64,000 bases of DNA from CAJQQK01 sp965224225 (GTDB lineage: Bacteria > Pseudomonadota > Alphaproteobacteria > Rhizobiales > Hyphomicrobiaceae). Shown one piece after another: positions 10,117-19,613 of the stretch. The DNA lies in assembly GCA_965224225.1 (NCBI GenBank), contig CBDCZF010000029.1, forward strand, positions 62,001 through 126,000, in the 5' to 3' direction. Under the pieces are notes generated by a model. The model saw only the letters and a program-made list of their open reading frames with translations, was not told the DNA's origin and ran no database searches. The position numbers and the translations under genes are program-made. The first letter of the stretch is position 1. Each line of letters begins with the position of its first letter.

Positions 10117-10191
10117 GGTCGGTTATCCTTCCAGGTTGTGCGTCGTGTGTCGCTCTCTATCGTGCGCATTTCGTGGCGGCCGTTTTCCCGG

Positions 10192-10641
10192 TCACTCCTG
10201 TAATTCGCCGATCGCCTGGCGGGCAAGCTCATCGGCCCGTTCGTTCTCGGGGTGGCCGGCATGGCCCTTGACCCAATGCCAGCGCACTTCATGGCGAGCC
10301 TCAGCCTCATCGAGTTGTTGCCAAAGCTCGACATTCTTGACCGGCTTTTTCGCCGACGTGCGCCAACCGTTTCTCTTCCAGCCGTTGATCCACTTGGTGA
10401 TACCGTCGCGCACGTAGTTACTGTCGGTGTAAAGGTCGACGATCGAGGGGAACTTGAGCGCGTTCAGGCCTTCGATGGCCGCCATCAGTTCCATCTGGTT
10501 GTTGGTCGTCTCGGCGGCCGCACCTGACAGTTCCTTGCGGTGCTTGCCCGAGATCAGGATCACACCCCAGCCGCCCGGTCCCGGGTTACCCGAGCAGGCG
10601 CCGTCGGTGTAGATCGTCACTTCAGGGCGTCGAGACGGCAT
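10192..10641 (-). CDS. rnhA: ribonuclease HI
   Basis: A 149-residue cytosolic nuclease that cuts RNA in RNA-DNA hybrids. The acidic catalytic set is complete: Asp13 in Y-T-D-G-A, Glu51 in N-Q-M-E-L, Asp73 in Y-T-D-S-N and Asp137 in E-R-A-D-E-L-A. The catalytic-loop His lies in K-G-H-A-G-H (127-130). It is the third gene of ispH-thrB-rnhA, starting nine bases after thrB, an order common in Hyphomicrobiales. Length matches the E. coli enzyme. Confidence 0.96.
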   Translation of the reverse strand: MPSRRPEVTIYTDGACSGNPGPGGWGVILISGKHRKELSGAAAETTNNQMELMAAIEGLNALKFPSIVDLYTDSNYVRDGITKWINGWKRNGWRTSAKKPVKNVELWQQLDEAEARHEVRWHWVKGHAGHPENERADELARQAIGELQE

Positions 10642-10650
10642 CTCGGTTCC

Positions 10651-11617
10651 CTAGCCTCCAAGACCGAATCCTGCGGCATCATCGATGGTTCGATGAAAGC
10701 GCAGGCGGCGTACGTATTCGAGCGGATCCTTGCGGCGGACCAACGCATCATCGGCGGTGTTGAGCCAGTCGTAGGCACGTGTCAGCAGGAAGCGCAGGGC
10801 GGCGCCACGGGCGAGCAGCGGCAGCGATGCGCGCTCGGCCGGCGTGATCTCGCGCACCGACTGGTAACCGCGGAACAGCGCCTGCCCCTTCGTGACGTTG
10901 AATGAAAAAATCAGGCTCGAAACACCAGGCATTGAGGCAGACGGCCAGATCATAGCCAAGAGCATCGACGCAGGCGAAGTAAAAGTCGATCACGCCGCTC
11001 ACCTCGTCGCGGCGGAAGAAGATATTGTCGGGGAACAGGTCGGCGTGGATCACGCCCGTTTCGAGATCGTCCGGCCAATGGGCGGCAAGCTGGCGAAGCT
11101 CGTCGTCGATCAGATGGCCAAGGCCCGCTGCTATCGTATCGGCCTCGCCGGCGAACTGGGCAAACAGCGGCGCCCAATCGTCGAGGCCGAGCGCATTGCG
11201 GCGGGTCAGGCCAAAGCCTCGCCCGGCGAGATGCAGTTCGCCAAGCGTGCGCCCGACCAGCTCGCAGTGGTGCGGTTTCGGGCGGCGCACCCACATTCCG
11301 TCGAGAAACGTAAAGATTGCAGCCGGGCGGTCGCACAACTCGCGGATCGCTCGGCCTTCCAGATCATGGACCGGAACCGGGCAGCGAAAGCCGTGCCCGG
11401 CGAGGTGTTCGACAAGTCCGACGAAGAAGGGCAGGTCCTCGCGCGCGACCCGCTTCTCATAGAGGGTCAGGATGTACCGGCCCTTTTCAGTTGCGAGAAA
11501 ATAGTTGGAATTCTCGACGCCCTCGGCGATGCCCTTGAAAGCGGTTACTTCGCCGAGGCCGTAGGAGGCAGTAAACGCCAGCAGCTCATCATCGGGAACT
11601 TCCGTGTAAACAGCCAT
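10651..11617 (-). CDS. thrB: homoserine kinase (APH-like), one frameshift
   Basis: Phosphorylates homoserine in threonine synthesis. This is the aminoglycoside-phosphotransferase-like form found in Rhizobiales, not the GHMP form. The kinase loop reads V-I-H-A-D-L-F-P-D-N, and the metal-binding segment is G-V-I-D-F-Y-F-A. After C-F-E-P-D-F the frame breaks in the six-base run at 10905-10910. Removing one base gives S-F-N-V-T-K-G-Q-A-L-F and then an open frame to the natural end G-F-G-L-G-G at 10651. The repaired protein is about 321 residues, the normal size. The start ATG lies three bases after the ispH stop codon. A homopolymer error is the simplest explanation. Confidence 0.88.
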
Positions 11618-11620
11618 GCG

Positions 11621-12622
11621 TCAGGTCGCCATTTCGACTTCCGCATCGCGCAACTCGCGCGGGATGTTGAAGGCGATGTTTTCCTGAGCCGTTGCAACCT
11701 CCTCGACGGTGACCTCGAAACGTTCGCGGAACGCATCGATGATTTCCTGGACCAATACTTCCGGTGCCGAAGCGCCGGCGGAAACGGCGAGCGTTTGAAT
11801 GCCCTCATAGAGGTGCCAGGGAATGTCAGCAGCGCGTTGGATCAGGCGGGCATCTGCGGTGCCGGCACGTTCGGCCACTTCGACCAGACGTTTCGAGTTT
11901 GAACTGTTCGGCGCCCCGACCACGATCACCCGGTCGGCACGCGCTGCGATCTCGCGCACCGCCTGCTGGCGGTTGGTGGTGGCGTAGCAGATGTCCTGCT
12001 TGTGCGGGCCGGCAATCGCCGGAAAGCGGCGTTCGAGGACCGCGACGATATCGGCGGTGTCGTCAACCGACAGCGTCGTCTGAGTAGCGAAGGCAAGCAT
12101 TTCGGGATCGGCCGGCTCGAAGGCTTCGGCATCGGCCACGGTTTCTATCAGCGTTACGGCACCGGACGGCAACTGTCCGGTCGTGCCGATCACCTCGGGA
12201 TGGCCTGCATGGCCGATCAGCAGGACATGACGGCCGCGGCCATGATGCAATTCGGCTTCGCGGTGCACCTTCGTGACCAGCGGACAGGTCGCATCGAGGT
12301 AGAACATGTTGCGATGGCGGGCCGCCGCCGGCACGCTCTTGGGGACCCCGTGAGCGGAAAAAATCACCGGCGCATCCGTCTCCGGGATCTCATCGAGCTC
12401 TTCGACGAAGATGGCGCCCAGATCACGCAGGCGGTCGACGACAAAGCGGTTGTGCACAATCTCGTGGCGCACATAGACCGGGGGACCGTATTTCTTGAGT
12501 GCCAGTTCGACGATGCGGATAGCCCGGTCGACGCCCGCACAAAAGCCGCGCGGCGCTGCAAGAAGGATGTTTAGGCGTGGCTTTTCAGCAACGTCCTGCA
12601 ATTTCGGCGAATTTGGCGCCAT
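11621..12622 (-). CDS. ispH: 4-hydroxy-3-methylbut-2-enyl diphosphate reductase
   Basis: The last enzyme of the MEP isoprenoid pathway, giving IPP and DMAPP. It is an iron-sulfur protein of 333 residues. The three cluster cysteines sit in G-F-C-A-G-V (Cys28), D-A-T-C-P-L-V and I-C-Y-A-T-T-N-R-Q. The substrate-binding motifs S-A-H-G-V, T-N-R-Q and S-S-N-S-K-R-L are all present. First gene of an ispH-thrB-rnhA operon. The divergent 306-base region upstream should contain its promoter. Confidence 0.96.
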   Translation of the reverse strand: MAPNSPKLQDVAEKPRLNILLAAPRGFCAGVDRAIRIVELALKKYGPPVYVRHEIVHNRFVVDRLRDLGAIFVEELDEIPETDAPVIFSAHGVPKSVPAAARHRNMFYLDATCPLVTKVHREAELHHGRGRHVLLIGHAGHPEVIGTTGQLPSGAVTLIETVADAEAFEPADPEMLAFATQTTLSVDDTADIVAVLERRFPAIAGPHKQDICYATTNRQQAVREIAARADRVIVVGAPNSSNSKRLVEVAERAGTADARLIQRAADIPWHLYEGIQTLAVSAGASAPEVLVQEIIDAFRERFEVTVEEVATAQENIAFNIPRELRDAEVEMAT

Positions 12623-12928
12623 GTTGCTGCCTGTTTTGAGGCGATAGTCGGATGGCGAACTTGCTACGCGCTTGGCGTGCGCCTGTCGAGAGTGGTAATG
12701 TGGGAATCACTCTCGTTTTCGGGGGATTAGGTGTCAATTCGTTTGCTTGGGCTGTTCAACGGCAGGCCGAACAGAATTGGCCGATGGGGGTGTACCCAGG
12801 CGTTGCACACGTGCCCGGTCGCGGCAGCGGCTGGGCGGATGCTGGTTTGGCCGGCAAAAATGAGACGGCGTGCTTGTACTCGATCGAGTGCGGCGGCCAC
12901 CCTCAAACAGAGAAGAACAAGGCTGCCC
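12623..12928. other. intergenic region between ispH and a divergent lipoprotein gene
   Basis: About 306 bases with no coding signal of its own. The lipoprotein reading frame stays open upstream to 12731, but those residues have no family character and no signal peptide, so they were left out. No clear promoter, terminator or RNA was identified. Confidence 0.45.
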
Positions 12929-13651
12929 GTGAACAGACTGCTCAACCTGATCACCAACAGCAACAGATCGTTGACGCGCATCACATTGATGACACGCAAT
13001 GTGCAGCAGTTGTTGGCCTTGCCCGTTTTGACAGTGGCGCTCCTGGCGCTTGGCGGGTGTGGATTATCATCGGTGACGTCCGGCCTCAGCGGCGGCCTGT
13101 TCGGCAGCAAATCATCGAGCAAACCCGTTACCGAGGTGACCGAGGCACAGCTTTTGTCAGCTGCCAAGGCGGATTTCGGCGGCGGCACGGTCGGTGCCAA
13201 TGTCGCGCACGGCTGCCCGCGCTTTCTGGTTTGGTCGCCCGGCCATCACATGACCGCCTATCTGCCGGGACGTGACGGCGACGCATTGGCCGTGATGCAT
13301 CGCGGCGAAATCACCAAGACCGCACGCGAATGCGTGATCGAACCCGGGCGCGTGACCGTGAAGTACGGCTTCTCGGGCCGTGTGCTGCTCGGCCCTGCCG
13401 GACAGGATGCCCGCGTGTCCTTTCCGCTCAAGGTATTCGTCAGCGATGCCGACCGCCAACGGCTGAGTTCCGAAGACCTGGTCGTCTCGGTCGACGTTTC
13501 CGTTGCCAATCCGATCGGCTACTTCAGCCATGTACGCACCGTGACGTTCCCCATTCCGGAAGGCTCGAGGCCGGGTGAATTCGAAGTCTATGTCGGCTTC
13601 GACGGTGCAGCCGGAGCGGCGGGCACCAGCGCACCGCCGCAGCGCGGCTGA
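12929..13651 (+). CDS. putative outer-membrane lipoprotein, function unknown
   Basis: A protein of about 240 residues with a lipobox L-A-L-G-G-C at the end of a hydrophobic signal (L-L-A-L-P-V-L-T-V-A-L), so lipid attachment and export are likely. The mature part begins with a Ser/Gly-rich linker. It then continues as a beta-rich domain containing H-G-C-P-R-F and A-R-E-C-V, where two cysteines could pair. I do not recognise the family. The start is uncertain: GTG 12929 has AAGG six bases before it but gives a long signal region. ATG 12989 gives a compact 24-residue signal peptide without an evident ribosome site. The gene converges on the patatin gene 39 bases away. Confidence 0.72.
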   Translation: MNRLLNLITNSNRSLTRITLMTRNVQQLLALPVLTVALLALGGCGLSSVTSGLSGGLFGSKSSSKPVTEVTEAQLLSAAKADFGGGTVGANVAHGCPRFLVWSPGHHMTAYLPGRDGDALAVMHRGEITKTARECVIEPGRVTVKYGFSGRVLLGPAGQDARVSFPLKVFVSDADRQRLSSEDLVVSVDVSVANPIGYFSHVRTVTFPIPEGSRPGEFEVYVGFDGAAGAAGTSAPPQRG

Positions 13652-13690
13652 CGCTCCGACTTCGCAAGACCCGCTGATTCCGGATCTGGA

Positions 13691-14722
13691 TTAGCCAAAA
13701 AGCGTCTCCAGATCGATTGTTGAACTTTGACCGATCGCATCGAAATGTTCTTCGAGCCAGGCATCGGTAATCGCACGACCGCAGTCGCGCATCTCCATCA
13801 TGTCATCACGATCGACGTTGAAATTCCGCGAGGCGTCGAACGCAGGATCGTTGGGCGGTGGTGAAATGATGTGCACATTGACCTTGCGCAATCCCGCTTC
13901 CTCGGCAACCAGATGGTTCTCGACGAGTTCATTGACGAACCGGATTGCACGCATCTCACGCATCAGTGTCGATGAAAAACTGACCTGGTTGACGTGCTTG
14001 ATGATGTCGGCCGCAGTTTTGGGCTCGATATCCGACTGCAAATGGGACGTGAGCAGCAATATGATGTCGAGCGAATTACCCTCGTAGATCAGCGGGTAGA
14101 TCGTTGGATTGCCGAGATAGGCGCCGTCCCAGTATCGCTCGCCGTCGATCTCGACGGCTTCGAACAAAAACGGCAGGCAACAGGAGGCACAAACCGCATC
14201 CAAGCTGATTTCATTGCGCACAAATACCCGGTTCTTGGAGGTAGCGATGTTGGTGGCGTTGATGAAGAGCTTGATGGTCTTTGAGGTGCGCAGCCGGTCG
14301 AAATCGACGGTTTCGGCGATGACCTGCCGCAAGGGATCCATCGTTACCGGATCGAACTGATAGGGCAGGAGCAGGCGCGACATGACCTTCAGGAACACGT
14401 CCTTGCGCCGGATCTGCAGCATTCGTGAGCTCAGCAACGGCAATGAACTGAGTCTGCCCCAGCGGCGTCGTCCGCTTTCCTCGCTGATCCGCTGCCAGAA
14501 CCGTTTGAGGACGCCGCGTGCAGCTTCGCGCTCCCCGCCGATTAGGCCGTATGCCAGCAACAGCGCGTTGACGGCGCCGGAACTGGTGCCCGAGGCGCCT
14601 TCGATCTCAAGCCGCTGATCTTCGAGCAGTCGGTCGAGAACACCCCAGCCGAACGCACCGAGCGCTGCACCGCCCTGCAGGGCAAGCAGTACCTTTTTCG
14701 GGGGTGCGGGTTCCGGTTCCAA
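13691..14722 (-). CDS. patatin-like phospholipase
   Basis: A 343-residue protein of the patatin lipid acyl hydrolase family. The glycine-rich oxyanion loop is Q-G-G-A-A-L-G-A-F (16-24). The nucleophile elbow is G-T-S-S-G with Ser47, and the second half of the Ser-Asp dyad is the Asp of W-D-G-A-Y. There is no signal peptide, so it probably acts in the cytosol or at the membrane surface. The C-terminal part resembles the DUF3734-type patatins common in Alphaproteobacteria, which are often linked to polyhydroxyalkanoate or membrane lipid metabolism; that link is not shown here. Confidence 0.88.
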   Translation of the reverse strand: MEPEPAPPKKVLLALQGGAALGAFGWGVLDRLLEDQRLEIEGASGTSSGAVNALLLAYGLIGGEREAARGVLKRFWQRISEESGRRRWGRLSSLPLLSSRMLQIRRKDVFLKVMSRLLLPYQFDPVTMDPLRQVIAETVDFDRLRTSKTIKLFINATNIATSKNRVFVRNEISLDAVCASCCLPFLFEAVEIDGERYWDGAYLGNPTIYPLIYEGNSLDIILLLTSHLQSDIEPKTAADIIKHVNQVSFSSTLMREMRAIRFVNELVENHLVAEEAGLRKVNVHIISPPPNDPAFDASRNFNVDRDDMMEMRDCGRAITDAWLEEHFDAIGQSSTIDLETLFG

Positions 14723-14772
14723 TCGTCGGCGGCCTGATCTCTTGTTTATCGTCGTGGTGCAGCCAAGCGGCG

Positions 14773-15879
14773 TTAGCGGGCGGTCTTGACCTGCTCGATG
14801 ACTTCGCGTGTGACAGCCGCCGTACCCATGTCGCCGCCGAACTCCATCGGCCGGATGCGGCCGGCGGCAAAGCCTTTACTGACGGCGGTTTCGATAAGCC
14901 CCGCGGCGTCTTCGAGCTGTCGGTGGCCGGATTTGTCGGCAAGGTAATCGAGCAACAACGCCCCGCTCAGGATGGCGGCCAGCGGGTTTGCCTTGTCCTG
15001 GCCCATGATGTCGGGCGCGCTGCCGTGAGCCGGTTGAAAGAGCGCGTGATCGTCGCCGATCTCGGCACACGAGGCCATGCCCATGCCGCCGACCAGGCCA
15101 CCTGCGAGATCCGAAATAATGTCACCGAACATGTTCTCCATGACGAGCACGTCGAACTCCCAGGGCTTCCTGATCAGGTCCAGCGCCGTCGCATCGACGT
15201 AGTTGTGGTCGCAGGCGATGTCGGGGAAGTTTGCCGCGCGTTCATCGAAGATCTTGCGAAAGAAGGCCATGGAGCGAAACACGTTGGCCTTGTCGACGCA
15301 GGTTACCCGGCCCTTGCCGCCTCTGGCCTTGCGTTTGGCGGCAAGTCTGAAGGCGAAGTCGTGGAGTTTTTCCGTCGTCGGGCGTGTGATGCGCAGGATG
15401 TCCTGGACTTCGTCGTCGGTCACGACCGGCGAACGGTTGTGGGCTGCCGCCGAATAGAACAGGCCTTCGGTCGATTCGCGTAGCACAATGAGATCGATGT
15501 TTGCGGCGCGCTCGTCTGCCAGGCGCTGCGGTGCATTGGGATAGGCCTTGATCGGGCGCACGCCGGCATAGAGCGAAAACATTTCGCGCAGGCGCAGGTG
15601 TGGTGAAATCTCGGTACCGTCTGCATGGCGGACGGCCGGCAGGCCGATGGCGCCGAGGAAAATAGCATCGGCCGCGCCGGCAGCGGCTTCGGCGCCGGGG
15701 GCAATGTCCGTGCCGGTCTCCTGGTAATAGCCCGCGCCGGCCAGGAGTTCGTTGGCTTCGATGCGAAAGCCGCCGATGCGCGCACGGGCCGCCTCGATGA
15801 CCGCCATCGTTGCATCCGTCACATCGACGCCGATGCCGTCGCCCTTGATAACGGCAACCTGGAAGGTTGGTTCGTTCAT
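14773..15879 (-). CDS. isocitrate/isopropylmalate dehydrogenase family protein
   Basis: A 368-residue NAD(P)-dependent beta-decarboxylating dehydrogenase. N-terminal V-I-K-G-D-G-I-G is the family start. The substrate Arg/Ser segment appears as L-R-E-S-T-E-G-L-F-Y, Lys and Tyr catalytic regions are around C-V-D-K-A-N-V-F, and the metal-binding and cofactor stretch is H-G-S-A-P-D-I-M-G-Q. The E-S-T-E-G form and overall pattern suggest the tartrate/3-isopropylmalate-like branch and not citrate-cycle isocitrate dehydrogenase, so the substrate is open. The ATG at 15879 (AAGGAA about seven bases before) is chosen over 15963, because residues upstream of it are not family-like. Confidence 0.85.
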   Translation of the reverse strand: MNEPTFQVAVIKGDGIGVDVTDATMAVIEAARARIGGFRIEANELLAGAGYYQETGTDIAPGAEAAAGAADAIFLGAIGLPAVRHADGTEISPHLRLREMFSLYAGVRPIKAYPNAPQRLADERAANIDLIVLRESTEGLFYSAAAHNRSPVVTDDEVQDILRITRPTTEKLHDFAFRLAAKRKARGGKGRVTCVDKANVFRSMAFFRKIFDERAANFPDIACDHNYVDATALDLIRKPWEFDVLVMENMFGDIISDLAGGLVGGMGMASCAEIGDDHALFQPAHGSAPDIMGQDKANPLAAILSGALLLDYLADKSGHRQLEDAAGLIETAVSKGFAAGRIRPMEFGGDMGTAAVTREVIEQVKTAR

Positions 15880-16107
15880 TCGAAGTTCCTTTTTCAATAG
15901 ATCGCCGAGGACCCATGGCAAGGCGTAGGTGAATTGCCGAAACCCGCACTGGCGCCAACCCAAATCGGCCGTATAACCGGATCAATGTAGAGTGGCACGA
16001 TCCGGTTGGCCATGTCGTGATGGCACGCGATATGCTTAAAGCGTTTGGGCAGCGCCATCCGGTTTGCTTCGAGACGGGACCCAAGGAAAATCAGCCGAAC
16101 GTTGGAA

Positions 16108-17739
16108 ATGACAGTCAAGACAATCGAAACGCGCCCGATCGAAGGGCAAAAGCCCGGCACTTCGGGACTGCGAAAGAAGACAGCAATCTTCAGGCAGCCG
16201 GGTTATCTCGAAAATTTCATACAATCGATATTCGACACGATCGGCGGCGGCGACGGCAAGACGCTGGTACTTGGCGGCGATGGGCGGTTTTTCAACCGCG
16301 AGGCGGCCCAGACCATTTTGAGGATGGCGGCGGCTAACGGGATTGAGCGCATGATCGTCAGCCAGGGCGCACTGCTGTCGACACCGGCTGCCTCCTGCAT
16401 CATCCGTAAGCGCGGCACGGACGGCGGCATCGTGCTCTCGGCAAGCCATAATCCTGGCGGCGAGGACGAGGATTTCGGCGTCAAGTTCAATGCCGCCAAC
16501 GGCGGGCCGGCTCCGGAGTCGATAACGGATGCCATCTTTGAACGATCCGGCACGATATCGTCCTATCGCATCCTGGAAGCCGGCGACATCGATCTCGACA
16601 CGCAGGGCGAGACGAAACTCGGCGGCATGGTGGTTGAGATCATCGATCCGGTCGCCGATTACCGGGCACTGATGGCAAGCCTGTTCGATTTCGATGCCAT
16701 CGCCGACCTGCTCAAGACCGGTTTCACGATGCGTTTCGATGCCATGCACGCGGTCACGGGGCCCTATGCCAGGGCCATCTTCGAGGAAACGCTGGGGGCG
16801 CCGACCGGCTCCGTCATCAATGCCGAGCCATTGCCGGATTTCGGCGGTGGCCATCCTGACCCCAATCCGCTCTGGGCGAAGCCGCTATACGATTTGATGT
16901 TCGCCGACGGCGCACCCGACTTTGCCGCCGCTTCCGACGGCGATGGCGACCGCAACATGATCCTTGGCAAGGGCATCTACGTGACGCCGTCCGACAGCCT
17001 CGCCGTGCTGGCTGCCAACGCGCATCTAGCGCCCGGCTATAAGTCAGGCCTCAAGGGTATCGCGCGATCGATGCCGACCAGCCGCGCTGCCGACCGGGTC
17101 GCCGAACAGCTTGGCATCAAATGTTATGAAACGCCGACCGGCTGGAAGTTCTTTGGCAACCTGCTCGATGCCGACATGGCAACGATCTGCGGCGAGGAAA
17201 GTGCCGGCACGGGCTCCAACCACGTCAGGGAGAAGGACGGCGTCTGGGCGGTGCTGCTGTGGCTCAACGTGCTGGCCGCCCGGCGCCAGTCGGTCCGTGA
17301 GATTCTCGAGACGCACTGGGCAACGTTTGGACGCAACTACTATTCGCGGCACGACTACGAAGCCATCGATGCCGGCGTCGCAAAAGAGCTCATGGATGCA
17401 TTGCGGGGCAAGCTCCAGGCACTGCCAGGCACGGTCGTCGAAGGGCTGATAGTCAGCAAGGCGGACGATTTTTCCTACGATGATCCGGTCGATCTTTCGA
17501 CGACGTCGAGCCAAGGTATCCGGATCGAGTTCGATGGCGGAGCGAGGGTTGTCTTCAGGCTGTCGGGAACGGGCACGGTCGGGGCGACGCTCAGGGTTTA
17601 TCTGGAGAGCTTCGAAAGCGATCCGGCGCAACACCATCTCGACCCGCAACAGGCACTGGCGCCAGTAATACGCGCAGCCGAGCAACTGGCCGGCATTGCA
17701 GCCCGCACCGGCAGAGCCGCTCCGGACCTGATAACTTGA
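16108..17739 (+). CDS. pgm: alpha-D-glucose phosphate-specific phosphoglucomutase
   Basis: Interconverts glucose 1-phosphate and glucose 6-phosphate, linking glycogen and polysaccharide precursors with glycolysis. The protein is 543 residues. The phospho-serine loop is S-A-S-H-N-P-G-G with Ser113. The metal loop is D-G-D-G-D-R (277-282), the sugar-binding loop is G-E-E-S-A-G, and the C-terminal phosphate-binding motif is F-R-L-S-G-T-G. The Ser in place of the more usual Thr before Ala-Ser-His is conservative. The start at 16108 removes 21 upstream residues that have no match to the family N terminus I-E-T-R-P-I-E-G-Q-K-P-G-T-S-G-L. pgi follows after 49 bases. Confidence 0.95.
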   Translation: MTVKTIETRPIEGQKPGTSGLRKKTAIFRQPGYLENFIQSIFDTIGGGDGKTLVLGGDGRFFNREAAQTILRMAAANGIERMIVSQGALLSTPAASCIIRKRGTDGGIVLSASHNPGGEDEDFGVKFNAANGGPAPESITDAIFERSGTISSYRILEAGDIDLDTQGETKLGGMVVEIIDPVADYRALMASLFDFDAIADLLKTGFTMRFDAMHAVTGPYARAIFEETLGAPTGSVINAEPLPDFGGGHPDPNPLWAKPLYDLMFADGAPDFAAASDGDGDRNMILGKGIYVTPSDSLAVLAANAHLAPGYKSGLKGIARSMPTSRAADRVAEQLGIKCYETPTGWKFFGNLLDADMATICGEESAGTGSNHVREKDGVWAVLLWLNVLAARRQSVREILETHWATFGRNYYSRHDYEAIDAGVAKELMDALRGKLQALPGTVVEGLIVSKADDFSYDDPVDLSTTSSQGIRIEFDGGARVVFRLSGTGTVGATLRVYLESFESDPAQHHLDPQQALAPVIRAAEQLAGIAARTGRAAPDLIT

Positions 17740-17788
17740 GACAGGAGAACGGGGCCGCGGGCGACCGGTTGCAAAAGAGGGAAAGGCC

Positions 17789-19375
17789 GTGACCAAGTCG
17801 ATTGATGCTGCATGGGCAGATGTTCTGAGCGAGGCGGCACGTCTCAAGCCTATCCACCTCGGAGACCTGTTTGCCGGTGACGCTGATCGGTTCACCGGGC
17901 TCTCGGCCGAATTGGATGACCTCACCATCGACTTTTCGAAAGAGAAGCTCGATCGCGGTGCCGTCGATGCGCTCATCCGTCTTGCCCGGGCGGCGGATGT
18001 CGAAGGCCGTCGCGATGAGATGTTCGGCGGCGCGAAGTTCAATCTGACTGAAGGACGGGCGGTGCTGCATATGGCATTGCGTGACGGTGCTGCAGCACCG
18101 GCCGGCGACGATGTCGGCGCGGTCCGCGACCGGTTTCTCGGCTTTGCCGAATCCGTTCGCTCGGGCGGCCGGTTCGACGATGTCATCAACATTGGCATCG
18201 GCGGTTCGGATCTCGGACCAGTCATGGCAACTCGGGCGCTGGCGCCTGATCATGACGGGCCGAGGGTTCACTTCGTATCAAACGTTGACGGCGCGCATCT
18301 GACCGACGTCGTGCGCGATCTCGATCCCGCCCGCACGCTGATCATCATCGCCTCGAAAACGTTCACGACGCTCGAGACCATGACCAATGCGCGTTCGGCG
18401 CGCGACTGGCTTGGCCCGCATGCGCCGACCAACATGGCGGCCGTGTCGACCAACATTCCGGCCTGCGCCGACTTCGGCATTCCGGAAGAGCGCGTGTTCG
18501 GGTTTTGGGACTGGGTCGGCGGACGGTATTCGCTCTGGAGTGCGATCGGTCTGCCCATAGCGATTGCCGTCGGCGAGAGGCGGTTTCGCGAGTTTCTGGC
18601 CGGTGCAGCGGCGATGGACCGGCATTTCGGCTCGGCGCCACTTGCAGAAAATCTGCCTGTCATGCTTGCGCTGATAGGCATCTGGCGGCGTAACGCCATG
18701 GGCTGGCCGACGGTGGCGCTGATTCCTTACGATCAGCGACTGGAGCGCTTTCCAGCCTACGTGCAGCAACTCGACATGGAATCGAACGGCAAGCGCGTCA
18801 CGCGCGGCGGAAAGGCCATCGAGCGATCCACTGGGCCCATCGTCTGGGGCGAGGCGGGCACCAATGCCCAGCACTCGTTCTTCCAGCTCATTCACCAGGG
18901 CAGCGATATCATCCCGGTCGACTTCATTGCAGCCGCCCGGCCGCGCGAACAGTTGGGTGACCACCACGCCCTGTTACTGACCAACTGCCTGGCGCAGTCC
19001 CAGGCGCTGGCGTTCGGCAAAGGCGAGGACGAGGTCCGACGGGAGATGGCGGCAGAAGGTCATGACGCCGATAATATCGAGCGGCTTAGCCCGCACCGTA
19101 CCTTTCCGGGCGACCGGCCGTCGACGACGATCCTTCACCGCGAACTCGATGCCTTTGCACTTGGCAGATTGATCGCGCTCTTCGAGCACAAGGTGTTCGT
19201 GCAGGGTGTGATCTGGGACGTGAACTCGTTCGACCAGTTCGGCGTCGAGCTTGGCAAGCAATTGGCCTCCAGGCTCGCACCTGTCGTTCGTGGCGAGCAG
19301 GGCATCGACGGGCTCGATGCGTCGACGGCGGGGTTGGTCGGTCGAATCCGGGCGTTGCAGGATGGTGAGACATGA
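17789..19375 (+). CDS. pgi: glucose-6-phosphate isomerase
   Basis: Interconverts glucose 6-phosphate and fructose 6-phosphate. It is 528 residues, starting with GTG after GAGGGAAAGG. Family signatures are present: N-I-G-I-G-G-S-D-L-G-P in the sugar-phosphate site, S-K-T-F-T-T-L-E-T, then W-D-W-V-G-G-R-Y-S, G-E-A-G-T-N-A-Q-H-S-F and the C-terminal N-S-F-D-Q-F-G-V-E-L-G-K. Probably co-transcribed with pgm. A large hairpin follows 34 bases after the stop and may end the transcript. Confidence 0.96.
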   Translation: MTKSIDAAWADVLSEAARLKPIHLGDLFAGDADRFTGLSAELDDLTIDFSKEKLDRGAVDALIRLARAADVEGRRDEMFGGAKFNLTEGRAVLHMALRDGAAAPAGDDVGAVRDRFLGFAESVRSGGRFDDVINIGIGGSDLGPVMATRALAPDHDGPRVHFVSNVDGAHLTDVVRDLDPARTLIIIASKTFTTLETMTNARSARDWLGPHAPTNMAAVSTNIPACADFGIPEERVFGFWDWVGGRYSLWSAIGLPIAIAVGERRFREFLAGAAAMDRHFGSAPLAENLPVMLALIGIWRRNAMGWPTVALIPYDQRLERFPAYVQQLDMESNGKRVTRGGKAIERSTGPIVWGEAGTNAQHSFFQLIHQGSDIIPVDFIAAARPREQLGDHHALLLTNCLAQSQALAFGKGEDEVRREMAAEGHDADNIERLSPHRTFPGDRPSTTILHRELDAFALGRLIALFEHKVFVQGVIWDVNSFDQFGVELGKQLASRLAPVVRGEQGIDGLDASTAGLVGRIRALQDGET

Positions 19376-19408
19376 CAAGCGTCTGCAAACAACTATCGCT
19401 TCGACTTT

Positions 19409-19502
19409 CTGCAACCGCCCATTGCCCCTCACCCTCTCCCCGTAGCGCCACTTCGGCGCGTGCGGGGAGTGGGTTAGGGTGAGGGGCAATGGGCGGTTGC
19501 AG
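19409..19502. repeat. 94-base palindromic repeat, possible bidirectional terminator
   Basis: The left arm begins CTGCAACCGCCCATTGCCCC and the right arm is its reverse complement, with the common CCCTCACCCTCTCCCCG / GGGGAG..GGGTTAGGGTGAGG family between. Loop near CACTTCGGCG. It lies between the convergent pgi and marR genes, where it could stop transcription from both sides. Related copies occur at 21405-21470 and 51479-51556. Confidence 0.8.
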
Positions 19503-19613
19503 AAGACACGGAGCCATCGGGAATCCTATCGAACCGCCACTCATTCAGCAAAATATGCCGATTGCGCGCCCGCTCAATAGCCCGTCAAAAGTCTCCGGTC
19601 CAATATTCGAGCC

